Below, in pieces: positions 10,866-24,775 of a stretch of DNA of 64,000 nt (its first letter is position 1; every line of letters starts with the position of its first letter). The notes under the pieces are model-generated. The model was not told the DNA's origin, did no database searches, and saw only the letters and a program-made list of their open reading frames with translations. The stretch spans positions 186,001 through 250,000 of the forward strand of contig CATKHW010000358.1 of the NCBI GenBank assembly GCA_949752795.1. The letters are read 5' to 3'. This stretch comes from Hyperoodon ampullatus (taxonomy: Eukaryota; Chordata; Mammalia; Artiodactyla; Ziphiidae). Position numbers and translations under genes: made by a program.

Positions 10866-12604
10866 CTGGGAAATTCTTTACAATTCCTTCAGGGTCTCTG
10901 ATGAAAGCTGGAATGACCCTATCTACAATGACAGCTGGATGTGGCATAAGGAGGGACACTTGGGACTGAGACGATTGGTGAGATTGGGTGAGCAAATGCA
11001 GACCCTTTAAAGCAATAATGCATGGCACCCATTCCATGGGTCCGAACTCTCCAGGTTGAAGGGAATATTACTACAGCTATAACATGTGCGGGAAACCTAG
11101 AGAACGGACACACTGTGAATACGAAAGGTTTCTAAAACTCAACGCATAGTCCCTCTCCTGGTGCTCCGGTTTGACTTTCCGTCTGCTTTACTATCACCCT
11201 CCCAACTTGGAGAGACAGCCCCTTTAACCTCTTGGTTCGCACAGGTTGCCAATTTGGCAGAGGATGAAAGGGAAGAGGGAGAACCAATGAGAGAGTAGCT
11301 GTTAGGCATTTGGACGGGCACATATCACTGTAATTTCACGGCAGGAAGAAGAATTAACCAAATTCTCAGCCACCCACCAGGAACCAGTATAGGTCCTGAA
11401 CCAAAATTTTGGACTTGCGGTCAGCTCACCAAAAACGAGTTGAAAAATGGAGCTCAGGGGCACAGCAATTCACAAACTGGCCGAGTAATAAAGGACAACT
11501 ATCGTCCAAAAATCTGTTGAGGGAAGGCAACGAGGCGGACTTGAAAGCGAGGCAGAATAGCAGGAAACAGATTTCAAGAGGTACGTTGGAATCGCCTTTA
11601 AAGCACAGGAAGAGGGGCACAACTTCGACAATGATGCACTTGGCCAAAAAGGGCGTATGCGTTTTCTCCTGAATATATTCAGGAGAAAACGCATACGCCC
11701 TTTTTGGCCAAGCAAGCAAGCGGGCAATGCAAATCTGCACTACAAAGAAGTATCACTTCCCACCGGTCAAAAGGGACATCCACAAAATGTGTAAGAACAA
11801 GAAAGGCAAGACAGGCCCTGGAGAACAGGGAGCCTTGTTATGCTGATGGGCGGGATGTAAATTGCCAACTGCCTCTCTGGAGGAGTGCATTCTGTTCCCT
11901 AAAACAAGTAAAGAACAGAGCTACAGAGCCAAGGGCACTACCAGCCTAGGGAATATACCTTGGGAAAACTGAAAATCAATAAGACAGAGCCACCCCTAAA
12001 TTTAGGGCTGCACTGCATACAAGGACCTCAACTTGGATACACCTTAAGTATCCCAGAAAATATAAACATGGTTCAAAAAATTGTGGTACTTACGTACGAT
12101 GGAATATCCCTCAGCCATGAAATCAATGTCATAAGACCAGTAGCAGCAAAATGGGTGGATTCAGGTACGATGATTCTAAGTGAAATAAGTCACACAGAAA
12201 AAGAAACTTATCTTAAGATATCACTTATGAAGATCCTGTAAACATGGCTACACTTGAACTGAGTTAGGAAAGAGGACAGTGTCTCACATTTAGAAAACAC
12301 TCTTATATCTGCTTAAGGGGGAAGGAGAGGTGGGGTGATGCATAAAACCAGAGTTTGATATAAGCACAGGTACCGTTCCAAAAACCAACTATGGAATAGA
12401 CAAGACCTACACCGTCCTCAGCGAAAGGGACTCAAAACCCCATATTTCCCGCAGAGGAAAATATCTGACTAGTAAGAATCTTAAAACCTATGTATTGATA
12501 TGTCTCCGTAAGGGAATCAAGTGTGTCTAGACTGGCATAAACATGGCAGCGAGAATCAGCTCAAACCCACTATAAAAAGGAATTTCAAAAACAAAACAAA
12601 AAAA
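10866..12604 (+). repeat. Satellite unit 7 (1,739 bp)
   Basis: Palindrome 11639-11712, perfect; ORF2 relic ends 12241. Private changes: ctatcaccctccc near 11191, aatttcacgg near 11332, cacccctaaattt near 11992 and cttatcttaag near 12208. Confidence 0.96.
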
Positions 12605-14343
12605 CTGGGAAATTCTTTACAATTCCTTCAGGGTCTCTGATGAAGGCTGGAATGACCCTATCTACAACGACAGCTGGATGTGGCATAAGGAGGGACACTT
12701 GGGACTGAGACGATTGGTGAGATTGGGTGAGCAAATGCAGACCCTTTAAAGCAATAATGCATGGCACCCATTCCATGGGTCCGTACTCTCCAGGTTGAAG
12801 GGAATATTACTACAGCTATAACATGTGCGGGAAACCTAGAGAATGGACACACTGTGAATACGAAAGGTTTCTAAAACTCAACGCATAGTCCCTCCCCTGG
12901 TGCTCCGGTTTGACTTTCTGTCTGCTTTACTATCAACCTCCCAACTTGGAGAGACAGCCCCTTTAACCTCTTGGTTCGCACAGGTTGCCAATTTGGCAGA
13001 GGATGAAAGGGAAGAGGGAGAACCAATGAGAGAGTAGCTGTTAGGCATTTGGACGGGCACATATCACTGTAATTTCCCGGCAGGAAGAAGAATTAACCAA
13101 ATTCTCAGCCACCCACTGGGAACCAGTATAGGTCCTGAACCAAAATTTTGGACTTGCGGTCAGCTCACCAAAAGCGAGTTGAAAAATGGAGCTCAGGGGC
13201 ACAGCAATTCACAAACTGGCCGAGTAATAAAGGACAACTATCGTCCAAAAATCTGTTGAGGGAAGGCAACGAGGCGGACTTGAAAGCGAGGCAGAATAGC
13301 AGGAAACAGATTTCAAGAGGTACGTTGGAATCGCCTTTAAAGCACAGGAAGAGGGGCACAACTTCGACAATGATGCACTTGGCCAAAAAGGGCGTATGCG
13401 TTTTCTCCTGAATATATTCAGGAGAAAACGCATACGCCCTTTTTGGCCAAGCAAGCAAGCGGGCAATGCAAATCTGCACTACAAAGAAGTATCACTTCCC
13501 ACCGGTCAAAAGGGACATCCACAAAATGTGTAAGAACAAGAAAGGCAAGACAGGCCCTGGAGAACAGGGAGCCTTGTTATGCTGATGGGCGGGATGTAAA
13601 TTGCCAACTGCCTCTCTGGAGGAGTGCATTCTGTTCCCTAAAACAAGTAAAGAACAGAGCTACAGAGCCAAGGGCACTACCAGTCTAGGGAATATACCTT
13701 GGGAAAACTGAAAATCAATAAGACAGAGCCACCCCAAAATTTAGGGCTGCACTGCATACAAGGACCTCAACTTGGATACACCTTAAGTATCCCAGAAAAT
13801 ATAAACATGGTTCAAAAAATTGTGGTACTTACGTACGATGGAATATCCCTCAGCCATGAAATCAATGTCATAAGACCAGTAGCAGCAAAATGGGTGGATT
13901 CAGGTACGATGATTCTAAGTGAAATAAGTCACACAGAAAAAGAAACTTATCATAAGATATCACTTATGAAGATCCTGTAAACATGGCTACACTTGAACTG
14001 AGTTAGGAAAGAGAACAGTGTCTCACATTTAGAAAACACTCTTATACCTGCTTAAGGGGGAAGGAGAGGTGGGGTGATGCATAAAACCAGAGTTTGATAT
14101 AAGCACAGGTACCGTTCCAAAAACCAACTATGGAATAGACAAGACCTACACCGTCCTCAGCGAAAGGGACTCAAAACCCCATATTTCCCGCAGAGGAAAA
14201 TATCTGACTAGTAAGAATCTTAAAACCTATGTATTGATATGTCTCCGTAAGGGAATCAAGTGTGTCTAGACTGGCATAAACATGGCAGCGAGAATCAGCT
14301 CAAACCCACTATAAAAAGGAATTTCAAAAACAAAACAAAAAAA
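12605..14343 (+). repeat. Satellite unit 8 (1,739 bp)
   Basis: Palindrome 13378-13451, perfect; ORF2 relic ends 13980. Private ccgtactctcc near 12781 and agaatggacac near 12839; CpG losses in actttctgtctg and cccactggg. Shares aaaagcgag with units 9 and 31. Confidence 0.96.
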
Positions 14344-16081
14344 CTGGGAAATTCTTTACAATTCCTTCAGGGTCTCTGATGAAGGCTGGAATGACCCTAT
14401 CTACAACGACAGCTGGATGTGGCATAAGGAGGGACACTTGGGACTGAGACGATTGGTGAGATTGGGTGAGCAAATGCAGACCCTTTAAAGCAATAATGCA
14501 TGGCACCCATTCCATGGGTCCGAACTCTCCAGGTTGAAGGGAATATTACTACAGCTATAACATGAGCGGGAAACCTAGAGAACGGACACACTGTGAATAC
14601 GAAAGGTTTCTAAAACTCAACGCATAGTCCCTCTCCTGGTGCTCCGGTTTGACTTTCCGTCTGCTTTACTATCAACCTCCCAACTTGGAGAGACAGCCCC
14701 TTTAACCTCTTGGTTCGCACAGGTTGCCAATTTGGCAGAGGATGAAAGGGAAGAGGGAGAACCAATGAGAGAGTAGCTGTTAGGCATTTGGACGGGCACA
14801 TATCACTGTAATTTCCCGGCAGGAAGAAGAATTAACCAAATTCTCAGCCACCCACCGGGAACCAGTATAGGTCCTGAACCAAAATTTTGGACTTGCGGTC
14901 AGCTCACCAAAAGCGAGTTGAAAAATGGAGCTCAGGGGCACAGCAATTCACAAACTGGCCGAGTAATAAAGGACAACTATCGTCCAAAAATCTGTTGAGG
15001 GAAGGCAACGAGGCGGACTTGAAAGCGAGGCAGAATAGCAGGAAACAGATTTCAAGAGGTACGTTGGAATCGCCTTTAAAGCACAGGAAGAGGGGCACAA
15101 CTTCGACAATGATGCACTTGGCCAAAAAGGGCGTATGTGTTTTCTCCTGAATATATTCAGGAGAAAACGCATACGCCCTTTTTGGCCAAGCAAGCAAGCG
15201 GGCAATGCAAATCTGCACTACAAAGAAGTATCACTTCCCACCGGTCAAAAGGGACATCCACAAAATGTGTAAGAACAAGAAAGGCAAGACAGGCCCTGGA
15301 GAACAGGGAGCTTGTTATGCTGATGGGCGGGATGTAAATTGCCAACTGCCTCTCTGGAGGAGTGCATTCTGTTCCCTAAAACAAGTAAAGAACAGAGCTA
15401 CAGAGCCAAGGGCACTACCAGTCTAGGGAATATACCTTGGGAAAACTGAAAATCAATAAGACAGAGCCACCCCAAAATTTAGGGCTGCACTGCATACAAG
15501 GACCTCAACTTGGATACACCTTAAGTATCCCAGAAAATATAAACATGGTTCAAAAAATTGTGGTACTTACGTACGATGGAATATCCCTCAGCCATGAAAT
15601 CAATGTCATAAGACCAGTAGCAGCAAAATGGGTGGATTCTGGTACGATGATTCTAAGTGAAATAAGTCACACAGAAAAAGAAAGTTATCATAAGATATCA
15701 CTTATGAAGATCCTGTAAACATGGCTACACTTGAACTGAGTTAGGAAAGAGAACAGTGTCTCACATTTAGAAAACACTCTTATACCTGGTTAAGGGGGAA
15801 GGAGAGGTGGGGTGATGCATAAAACCAGAGTTTGATATAAGCACAGGTACCGTTCCAAAAACCAACTATGGAATAGACAAGACCTACACCGTCCTCAGCG
15901 AAAGGGACTCAAAACCCCATATTTCCCACAGAGGAAAATATCTGATTAGTAAGAATCTTAAAACCTATGTATTGATATGTCTCCGTAAGGGAATCAAGTG
16001 TGTCTAGACTGGCATAAACATGGCAGCGAGAATCAGCTCAAACCCACTATAAAAAGGAATTTCAAAAACAAAACAAAAAAA
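14344..16081 (+). repeat. Satellite unit 9 (1,738 bp)
   Basis: Palindrome 15117-15190 with one mismatch (cgtatgtgtt, a CpG-type change); ORF2 relic ends 15718. One-base loss in gagcttgtt. Private aacatgagcgg, gaaagttatc and acctggttaag. Confidence 0.96.
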
Positions 16082-17820
16082 CTGGGAAATTCTTTACAAT
16101 TCCTTCAGGGTCTCTGACGAAAGCTGGAATGACCCTATCTACAACGACAGCTGGATGTGGCATAAGGAGGGACACTTGGGACTGAGACAGTTGGTGAGAT
16201 TGGGTGAGCAAATGCAGACCCTTTAAAGCAATAATGCATGGCACCCATTCCATGGGTCCGAACTCTCCAGGTTGAAGGGAATATTACTACAGCTATAACA
16301 TGTGCGGGAAACCTAGAGAACGGACACACTGTGAATACGAAAGGTTTCTAAAACTCAACGCATAGTCCCTCTCCTGGTGCTCCGGTTTGACTTTCCGTCT
16401 GCTTTACTATCAACCTCCCAACTTGGAGAGACAGCCCCTTTAACCTCTTGGTTCGCACAGGTTGCCAATTTGGCAGAGGATGAAAGGGAAGAGGGAGAAC
16501 CAATGAGAGAGTAGCTGTTAGGCATTTGGACGGGCACATATCACTGTAATTTCCCGGCAGGAAGAAGAATTAACCAAATTCTCAGCCACCCACCGGGAAC
16601 CAGTATAGGTCCTGAACCAAAATTTTGGACTTGCGGTCAGCTCACCAAAAACGAGTTGAAAAATGGAGCTCAGGGGCACAGCAATTCACAAACTGGCCGA
16701 GTAATAAAGGACAACTATCGTCCAAAAATCTGTTGAGGGAAGGCAACGAGGCGGACTTGAAAGCGAGGCAGAATAGCAGGAAACAGATTTCAAGAGGTAC
16801 GTTGGAATCGCCTTTAAAGCACAGGAAGAGGGGCACAACTTCGACAATGATGTACTTGGCCAAAAAGGGTGTATGCGTTTTCTCCTGAATATATTCAGGA
16901 GAAAACGCATACGCCCTTTTTGGCCAAGCAAGCAAGCGGGCAATGCAAATCTGCACTACAAAGAAGTATCACTTCCCACCGGTCAAAAGGGACATCCACA
17001 AAATGTGTAAGAACAAGAAAGGCAAGACAGGCCCTGGAGAACAGGGAGCCTTGTTATGCTGATGGGCGGGATGTAAATTGCCAACTGCCTCTCTGGAGGA
17101 GTGCATTCTGTTCCCTAAAACAAGTAAAGAACAGAGCTACAGAGCCAAGGGCACTACCAGCCTAGGGAATATACCTTGGGAAAACTGAAAATCAATAAGA
17201 CAGAGCCACCCCAAAATTTAGGGCTGCACTGCATACAAGGACCTCAACTTGGATACACCTTAAGTATCCCAGAAAATATAAACATGGTTCAAAAAATTGT
17301 GGTACTTACGTACGATGGAATATCCCTCAGCCATGAAATCAATGTCATAAGACCAGTAGCAGCAAAATGGGTGGATTCAGGTACGATGATTCTAAGTGAA
17401 ATAAGTCACACAGAAAAAGAAACTTATCATAAGATATCACTTATGAAGATCCTGTAAACATGGCTACACTTGAACTGAGTTAGGAAAGAGAACAGTGTCT
17501 CACATTTAGAAAACATTCTTATACCTGCTTAAGGGGGAAGGAGAGGTGGGGTGATGCATAAAACCAGAGTTTGATATAAGCACAGGTACCGTTCCAAAAA
17601 CCAACTATGGAATAGACAAGACCTACACCGTCCTCAGCGAAAGGGACTCAAAACCCCATATTTCCCGCAGAGGAAAATATCTGACTAGTAAGAATCTTAA
17701 AACCTATGTATTGATATGTCTCCGTAAGGGAATCAAGTGTGTCTAGACTGGCATAAACATGGCAGCGAGAATCAGCTCAAACCCACTATAAAAAGGAATT
17801 TCAAAAACAAAACAAAAAAA
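16082..17820 (+). repeat. Satellite unit 10 (1,739 bp)
   Basis: Palindrome 16855-16928 with one mismatch (aagggtgtatg, CpG-type); ORF2 relic ends 17457. Private ctctgacgaaag, gagacagttgg and atgatgtacttgg. Confidence 0.96.
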
Positions 17821-19559
17821 CTGGGAAATTCTTTACAATTCCTTCAAGGTCTCTGATGAAAGCTGGAATGACCCTATCTACAACGACAGCTGGATGTGGC
17901 ATAAGGAGGGACACTTGAGACTGAGACGATTGGTGAGATTGGGTGAGCAAATGCAGACCCTTTAAAGCAATAATGCATGGCACCCATTCCATGGGTCCGA
18001 ACTCTCCAGGTTGAAGGGAATGTTACTACAGCTATAACATGTGCGGGAAACCTAGAGAACGGAAACACTGTGAATACGAAAGGTTTCTAAAACTCAACGA
18101 ATAGTCCCACCCCTGGTGCTCCGGTTTGACTTTCCGTCTGCTTCACTATCAACCTCCCAACTTGGAGAGACAGCCCCTTTAACCTCTTGGTTCGCACAGG
18201 TTGCCAATTTGGCAGTGGATGAAAGGGAAGAGGGAGAACCAATGAGAGAGTAGCTGTTAGGCATTTGGACGGTCACATATCACTGTAATTTCCAGGCAGG
18301 AAGAAGAATTAACCAAATTCTCAGCCACCCACTGGGAACCAGTATAGGTCCTGAACCAAAATTTTGGACTTGCGGTCAGCTCACCAAAAACGAGTTGAAA
18401 AATGGAGCTCAGGGGCACAGCAATTCACAAACTGGCCGAGTAATAAAGGACAACTATCGTCCAAAAATCTGTTGAGGGAAGGCAACGAGGCGGACTTGAA
18501 AGCGAGGCAGAATAGCAGGAAACAGATTTCAAGAGGTACGTTGGAATCGCCTTTAAAGCACAGGAAGAGGGGCACAACTTCGACAATGATGCACTTGGCC
18601 AAAAAGGGCGTATGCGTTTTCTCCTGAATATATTCAGGAGAAAACGCATACGCCCTTTTTGGCCAAGCAAGCAAGCGGGCAATGCAAATCTGCACTACAA
18701 AGAAGTATCACTTCCCACCGGTCAAAAGGGACATCCACAAAATGTGTAAGAACAAGAAAGGCAAGACAGGCCCTGGAGAACAGGGAGCCTTGTTATGCTG
18801 ATGGGCGGGATGTAAATTGCCAACTGCCTCTCTGGAGGAGTGCATTCTGTTCCCTAAAACAAGTAAAGAACAGAGCTACAGAGCCAAGGGCACTACCAGC
18901 CTAGGGAATATACCTTGGGAAAACTGAAAATCAATAAGACAGAGCCACCCCAAAATTTAGGGCTGCACTGCATACAAGGACCTCAACTTGGATACACCTT
19001 AAGTATCCCAGAAAATATAAACATGGTTCAAAAAATTGTGGTACTTACGTACGATGGAATATCCCTCAGCCATGAAATCAATGTCATAAGACCAGTAGCA
19101 GCAAAATGGGTGGATTCAGGTACGATGATTCTAAGTGAAATAAGTCACACAGAAAAAGAAACTTATCATAAGATATCACTTATGAAGATCCTGTAAACAT
19201 GGCTACACTTGAACTGAGTTAGGAAAGAGGACAGTGTCTCACATTTAGAAAACACTCTTATACCTGCTTAAGGGGGAAGGAGAGGTGGGGTGATGCATAA
19301 AACCAGAGTTTGATATAAGCACAGGTACCGTTCCAAAAACCAACTATGGAATAGACAAGACCTACACCGTCCTCAGCGAAAGGGACTCAAAACCCCATAT
19401 TTCCCGCAGAGGAAAATATCTGACTAGTAAGAATCTTAAAACCTATGTATTGATATGTCTCCGTAAGGGAATCAAGTGTGTCTAGACTGGCATAAACATA
19501 GCAGCGAGAATCAGCTCAAACCCACTATAAAAAGGAATTTCAAAAACAAAACAAAAAAA
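17821..19559 (+). repeat. Satellite unit 11 (1,739 bp), the most diverged full copy by eye
   Basis: Palindrome 18594-18667, perfect; ORF2 relic ends 19196. Changes cluster in 17846-18340: ccttcaaggt, cacttgagactg, ggaatgttac, ggaaacactg, acgaatagtcccac, tgcttcacta, ggcagtggatg and ggacggtcac. The second half is standard, suggesting a short conversion tract or a mosaic copy. Confidence 0.95.
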
Positions 19560-21298
19560 CTGGGAAATTCTTTACAATTCCTTCAGGGTCTCTGATGAAG
19601 GCTGGAATGACCCTATCTACAACGACAGCTGGATGTGGCATAAGGAGGGACACTTGGGACTGAGACGATTGGTGAGATTGGGTGAGCAAATGCAGACCCT
19701 TTAAAGCAATAATGCATGGCACCCATTCCATAGGTCCGAACTCTCCAGGTTGAAGGGAATATTACTACAGCTATAACATGTGCGGGAAACCTAGAGAACG
19801 GACACACTGTGAATACGAAAGGTTTCTAAAACTCAACGAATAGTCCCTCTCCTGGTGCTCCGGTTTGACTTTCCGTCTGCTTTACTATCAACCTCCCAAC
19901 TTGGAGAGACAGCCCCTTTAACCTCTTGGTTCGCACAGGTTGCCAATTTGGCAGTGGATGAAAGGGAAGAGGGAGAACCAATGAGAGAGTAGCTGTTAGG
20001 CATTTGGATGGGCACATATCACTGTAATTTCCCGGCAGGAAGAAGAATTAACCAAATTCTCAGCCACCCACCGGGAACCAGTATAGGTCCTGAACCAAAA
20101 TTTTGGACTTGCGGTCAGCTCACCAAAAACGAGTTGAAAAATGGAGCTCAGGGGCACAGCAATTCACAAACTGGCCGAGTAATAAAGGACAACTATCGTC
20201 CAAAAATCTGTTGAGGGAAGGCAACGAGGCGGACTTGAAAGCGAGGCAGAATAGCAGGAAACAGATTTCAAGAGGTACGATGGAATCGCCTTTAAAGCAC
20301 AGGAAGAGGGGCACAACTTCGACAATGATGCACTTGGCCAAAAAGGGCGTATGCGTTTTCTCCTAATATATTCAGGAGAAAACACATACGCCCTTTTTGG
20401 CCAAGCAAGCAAGCGGGCAATGCAAATCTGCACTACAAAGAAGTATCACTTCCCACCGGTCAAAAGGGACATCCACAAAATGTGTAAGAACAAGAAAGGC
20501 AAGACAGGCCCTGGAGAACAGGGAGCCTTGTTATGCTGATGGGCGGGATGTAAATTGCCAACTGCCTCTCTGGAGGAGTGCATTCTGTTCCCTAAAACAA
20601 GTAAAGAACAGAGCTACAGAGCCAAGGGCACTACCAGTCTAGGGAATATACCTTGGGAAAACTGAAAATCAATAAGACAGAGCCACCCCAAAATTTAGGG
20701 CTGCACTGCATACAAGGACGTCAACTTGGATACACCTTAAGTATCCCAGAAAATATAAACATGGTTCAAAAAATTGTGGTACTTACGTATGATGGAATAT
20801 CCCTCAGCCATGAAATCAATGTCATAAGACCAGTAGCAGCAAAATGGGTGGATTCAGGTACGATGATTCTAAGTGAAATAAGTCACACAGAAAAAGAAAC
20901 TTATCATAAGATATCACTTATGAAGATCCTGTAAACATGGCTACACTTGAACTGAGTTAGGAAAGAGAACAGTGTCTCACATTTAGAAAACACTCTTATA
21001 CCTGCTTAAGGGGGAAGGAGAGGTGGGGTGATGCATAAAACCAGAGTTTGATATAAGCACAGGTACCGTTCCAAAAACCAACTATGGAATAGACAAGACC
21101 TACACCATCCTCAGCGAAAGGGACTCAAAACCCCATATTTCCCGCAGAGGAAAATATCTGACTAGTAAGAATCTTAAAACCTATGTATTGATATGTCTCC
21201 GTAAGGGAATCAAGTGTGTCTAGACTGGCACAAACATGGCAGCGAGAATCAGCTCAAACCCACTATAAAAAGGAATTTCAAAAACAAAACAAAAAAAA
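19560..21298 (+). repeat. Satellite unit 12 (1,739 bp), damaged palindrome
   Basis: Palindrome 20333-20405, only 73 bp; ORF2 relic ends 20934. Shares ggcagtggatg, catttggatgggc, the gtacgatgg change and the damaged palindrome with units 14 and 15. Private caaggacgtcaac near 20714. Ends with eight A. Confidence 0.95.
20333..20405. repeat. Damaged 73-bp palindrome form (also 23811-23883, 25549-25621)
   Basis: One g is lost at the centre (tctcctaatatattcagg) and one right-arm CpG has become CpA (aaacacatacg). The hairpin would still form, with a one-base bulge and a mismatch. The identical double change in units 12, 14 and 15, but not 13, shows copying between units. Confidence 0.9.
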
Positions 21299-23037
21299 CT
21301 GGGAAATTCTTTACAATTCTTTAAGGGTCTCTGATGAAGGCTGGAATGACCCTATCTACAACGACAGCTGGATGTGGCATAAGGAGGGACACTTGGGACT
21401 GAGACGATTGGTGAGATTGGGTGAGCAAATGCAGACCCTTTAAAGCAATAATGCATGGCACCCATTCCATGGGTCCGAACTCTCCAGGTTGAAGGGAATG
21501 TTACTACAGCTATAACATGTGCGGGAAACCTAGAGAACGGACACACTGTGAATACGAAAGGTTTCTAAAACTCAACGAATAGTCCCTCTCCTGGTGCTCC
21601 GGTTTGACTTTCCGTCTGCTTTACTATCAACCTCCCAACTTGGAGAGACAGCCCCTTTAACCTCTTGGTTCGCACAGGTTGCCAATTTGGCAGAGGATGA
21701 AAGGGAAGAGGGAGAACCAATGAGAGAGTAGCTGTTAGGCATTTGGACGGGCACATATCACTGTAATTTCCAGGCAGGAAGAAGAATTAACCAAATTCTC
21801 AGCCACACACCGGGAACCAGTATAGGTCCTGAACCAAAATTTTGGACTTGCGGTCAGCTCACCAAAAACGAGTTGAAAAATGGAGCTCAGGGGCACAGCA
21901 ATACACAAACTGGCCGAGTAATAAAGGACAACTATCGTCCAAAAATCTGTTGAGGGAAGGCAACGAGGCAGACTTGAAAGCGAGGCAGAATAGCAGGAAA
22001 CAGATTTCAAGAGGTACGTTGGAATCGCCTTTAAAGCACAGAAAGAGGGGCACATCTTGGACAATGATGCACTTGGCCAAAAAGGGCGTATGCGTTTTCT
22101 CCTGAATATATTCAGGAGAAAACGCATACGCCCTTTTTGGCCAAGCAAGCAAGCGGGCAATGCAAATCTGCACTACAAAGAAGTATCACTTCCCACCGGT
22201 CAAAAGGGACATCCACAAAATGTGTAAGAACAAGAAAGGCAAGACAGGCCCTGGAGAACAGGGAGCCTTGTTATGCTGATGGGCGGGATGTAAATTGCCA
22301 ACTGCCTCTCTGGAGGAGTGCATTCTGTTCCCTAAAACAAGTAAAGAACAGAGCTACAGAGCCAAGGGCACTACCAGTCTAGGGAATATACCTTGGGAAA
22401 ACTGAAAATCAATAAGACAGAGCCACCCCAAAATTTAGGGCTGCACTGCATACAAGGACCTCAACTTGGATACACCTTAAGTATCCCAGAAAATATAAAC
22501 ATGGTTCAAAAAATTGTGGTACTTACGTACGATGGAATATCCCTCAGCCATGAAATCAATGTCATAAGACCAGTAGCAGCAAAATGGGTGGATTCAGGTA
22601 CGATGATTCTAAGTGAAATAAGTCACACAGAAAAAGAAACTTATCATAAGATATCACTTATGAAGATCCTGTAAACATGGCTACACTTGAACTGAGTTAG
22701 GAAAGAGGACAGTGTCTCACATTTAGAAAACACTCTTATACCTGCTTAAGGGGGAAGGAGAGGTGGGGTGATGCATAAAACCAGAGTTTGATATAAGCAC
22801 AGGTACCGTTCCAAAAACCAACTATGGAATAGACAAGACCTACACCGTCCTCAGCGAAAGGGACTCAAAACCCCATATTTCCCGCAGAGGAAAATATCTG
22901 ACTAGTAAGAATCTTAAAACCTATGTATTGATATGTCTCCGTAAGGGAATCAAGTGTGTCTAGACTGGCATAAACATGGCAGCGAGAATCAGCTCAAACC
23001 CACTATAAAAAGGAATTTCAAAAACAAAACAAAAAAA
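21299..23037 (+). repeat. Satellite unit 13 (1,739 bp)
   Basis: Palindrome 22072-22145, perfect; ORF2 relic ends 22674. Begins with caattctttaaggg, shared with unit 16 three units away. Private aatacacaaac near 21901, gaggcagactt near 21966 and cacatcttgg near 22051. The chance loss of stops here makes a longer minus-strand frame. Confidence 0.95.
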
Positions 23038-24775
23038 CTGGGAAATTCTTTACAATTCCTTCAGGGTCTCTGATGAAGGCTGGAATGACCCTATCTACAA
23101 CGACAGCTGGATGTGGCATAAGGAGGGACACTTGGGACTGAGACGATTGGTGAGATTGGGTGAGCAAATGCAGACCCTTTAAAGCAATAATGCATGGCAC
23201 CCATTCCATGGGTCCGAACTCTCCAGGTTGAAGGGAATATTACTACAGCTATAACATGTGCGGGAAACCTAGAGAACGGACACACTGTGAATACGAAAGG
23301 TTTCTAAAACTCAACGAATAGTCCCACCCCTGGTGCTCCGGTTTGACTTTCCGTCTGCTTTACTATCAACCTCCCAACTTGGAGAGACAGCCCCTTTAAC
23401 CTCTTGGTTCGCACAGGTTGCCAATTTGGCAGTGGATGAAAGGGAAGAGGTAGAACCAATGAGAGAGTAGCTGTTAGGCATTTGGATGGGCACATATCAC
23501 TGTAATTTCCCGGCAGGAAGAAGAATTAACCAAATTCTCAGCCACCCACCGGGAACCAGTATAGGTCCTGAACCAAAATTTTGGACTTGCGGTCAGCTCA
23601 CCAAAAACGAGTTGAAAAATGGAGCTCAGGGGCACAGCAATTCACAAACTGGCCGAGTAATAAAGGACAACTATCGTCCAAAAATCTGTTGAGGGAAGGC
23701 AACGAGGCGGACTTGAAAGCGAGGCAGAATAGCAGGAAACAGATTTCAAGAGGTACGATGGAATCGCCTTTAAAGCACAGGAAGAGGGGCACAACTTCGA
23801 CAATGATGCACTTGGCCAAAAAGGGCGTATGCGTTTTCTCCTAATATATTCAGGAGAAAACACATACGCCCTTTTTGGCCAAGCAAGCAAGCGGGCAATG
23901 CAAATCTGCACTACAAAGAAGTATCACTTCCCACCGGTCAAAAGGGACATCCACAAAATGTGTAAGAACAAGAAAGGCAAGACAGGCCCTGGAGAACAGG
24001 GAGCCTTGTTATGCTGATGGGCGGGATGTAAATTGCCAACTGCCTCTCTGGAGGAGTGCATTCTGTTCCCTAAAACAAGTAAAGAACAGAGCTACAGAGC
24101 CAAGGGCACTACCAGCCTAGGGAATATACCTTGGGAAAACTGAAAATCAATAAGACAGAGCCACCCCAAAATTTAGGGCTGCACTGCATACAAGGACCTC
24201 AACTTGGATACACCTTAAGTATCCCAGAAAATATAAACATGGTTCAAAAAATTGTGGTACTTACGTACGATGGAATATCCCTCAGCCATGAAATCAATGT
24301 CATAAGACCAGTAGCAGCAAAATGGGTGTATTCAGGTACGATGATTCTAAGTGAAATAAGTCACACAGAAAAAGAAACTTATCATAAGATATCACTTATG
24401 AAGATCCTGTAAACATGGCTACACTTGAACTGAGTTAGGAAAGAGAACAGTGTCTCACATTTAGAAAACACTCTTATACCTGCTTAAGGGGGAAGGAGAG
24501 GTGGGGTGATGCATAAAACCAGAGTTTGATATAAGCACAGGTACCGTTCCAAAAACCAACTATGGAATAGACAAGACCTACACCGTCCTCAGCGAAAGGG
24601 ACTCAAAACCCCATATTTCCCGCAGAGGAAAATATCTGACTAGTAAGAATCTTAAAACCTATGTATTGATATGTCTCCGTAAGGGAATCAAGTGTGTCTA
24701 GACTGGCATAAACATGGCAGCGAGAATCAGCTCAAACCCACTATAAAAAGGAATTTCAAAAACAAAACAAAAAAA
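23038..24775 (+). repeat. Satellite unit 14 (1,738 bp), damaged palindrome
   Basis: Palindrome 23811-23883, 73 bp with the same loss and mismatch as unit 12; ORF2 relic ends 24412. Shares catttggatgggc and gtacgatgg with units 12 and 15. Private aagaggtagaacc near 23445. First WVYS-type unit. Confidence 0.95.

Noticed and set aside
21735..22160. 141-codon minus-strand frame in unit 13
   Set aside because: It exists only because private substitutions in unit 13 removed stops; neighbouring units do not have it.
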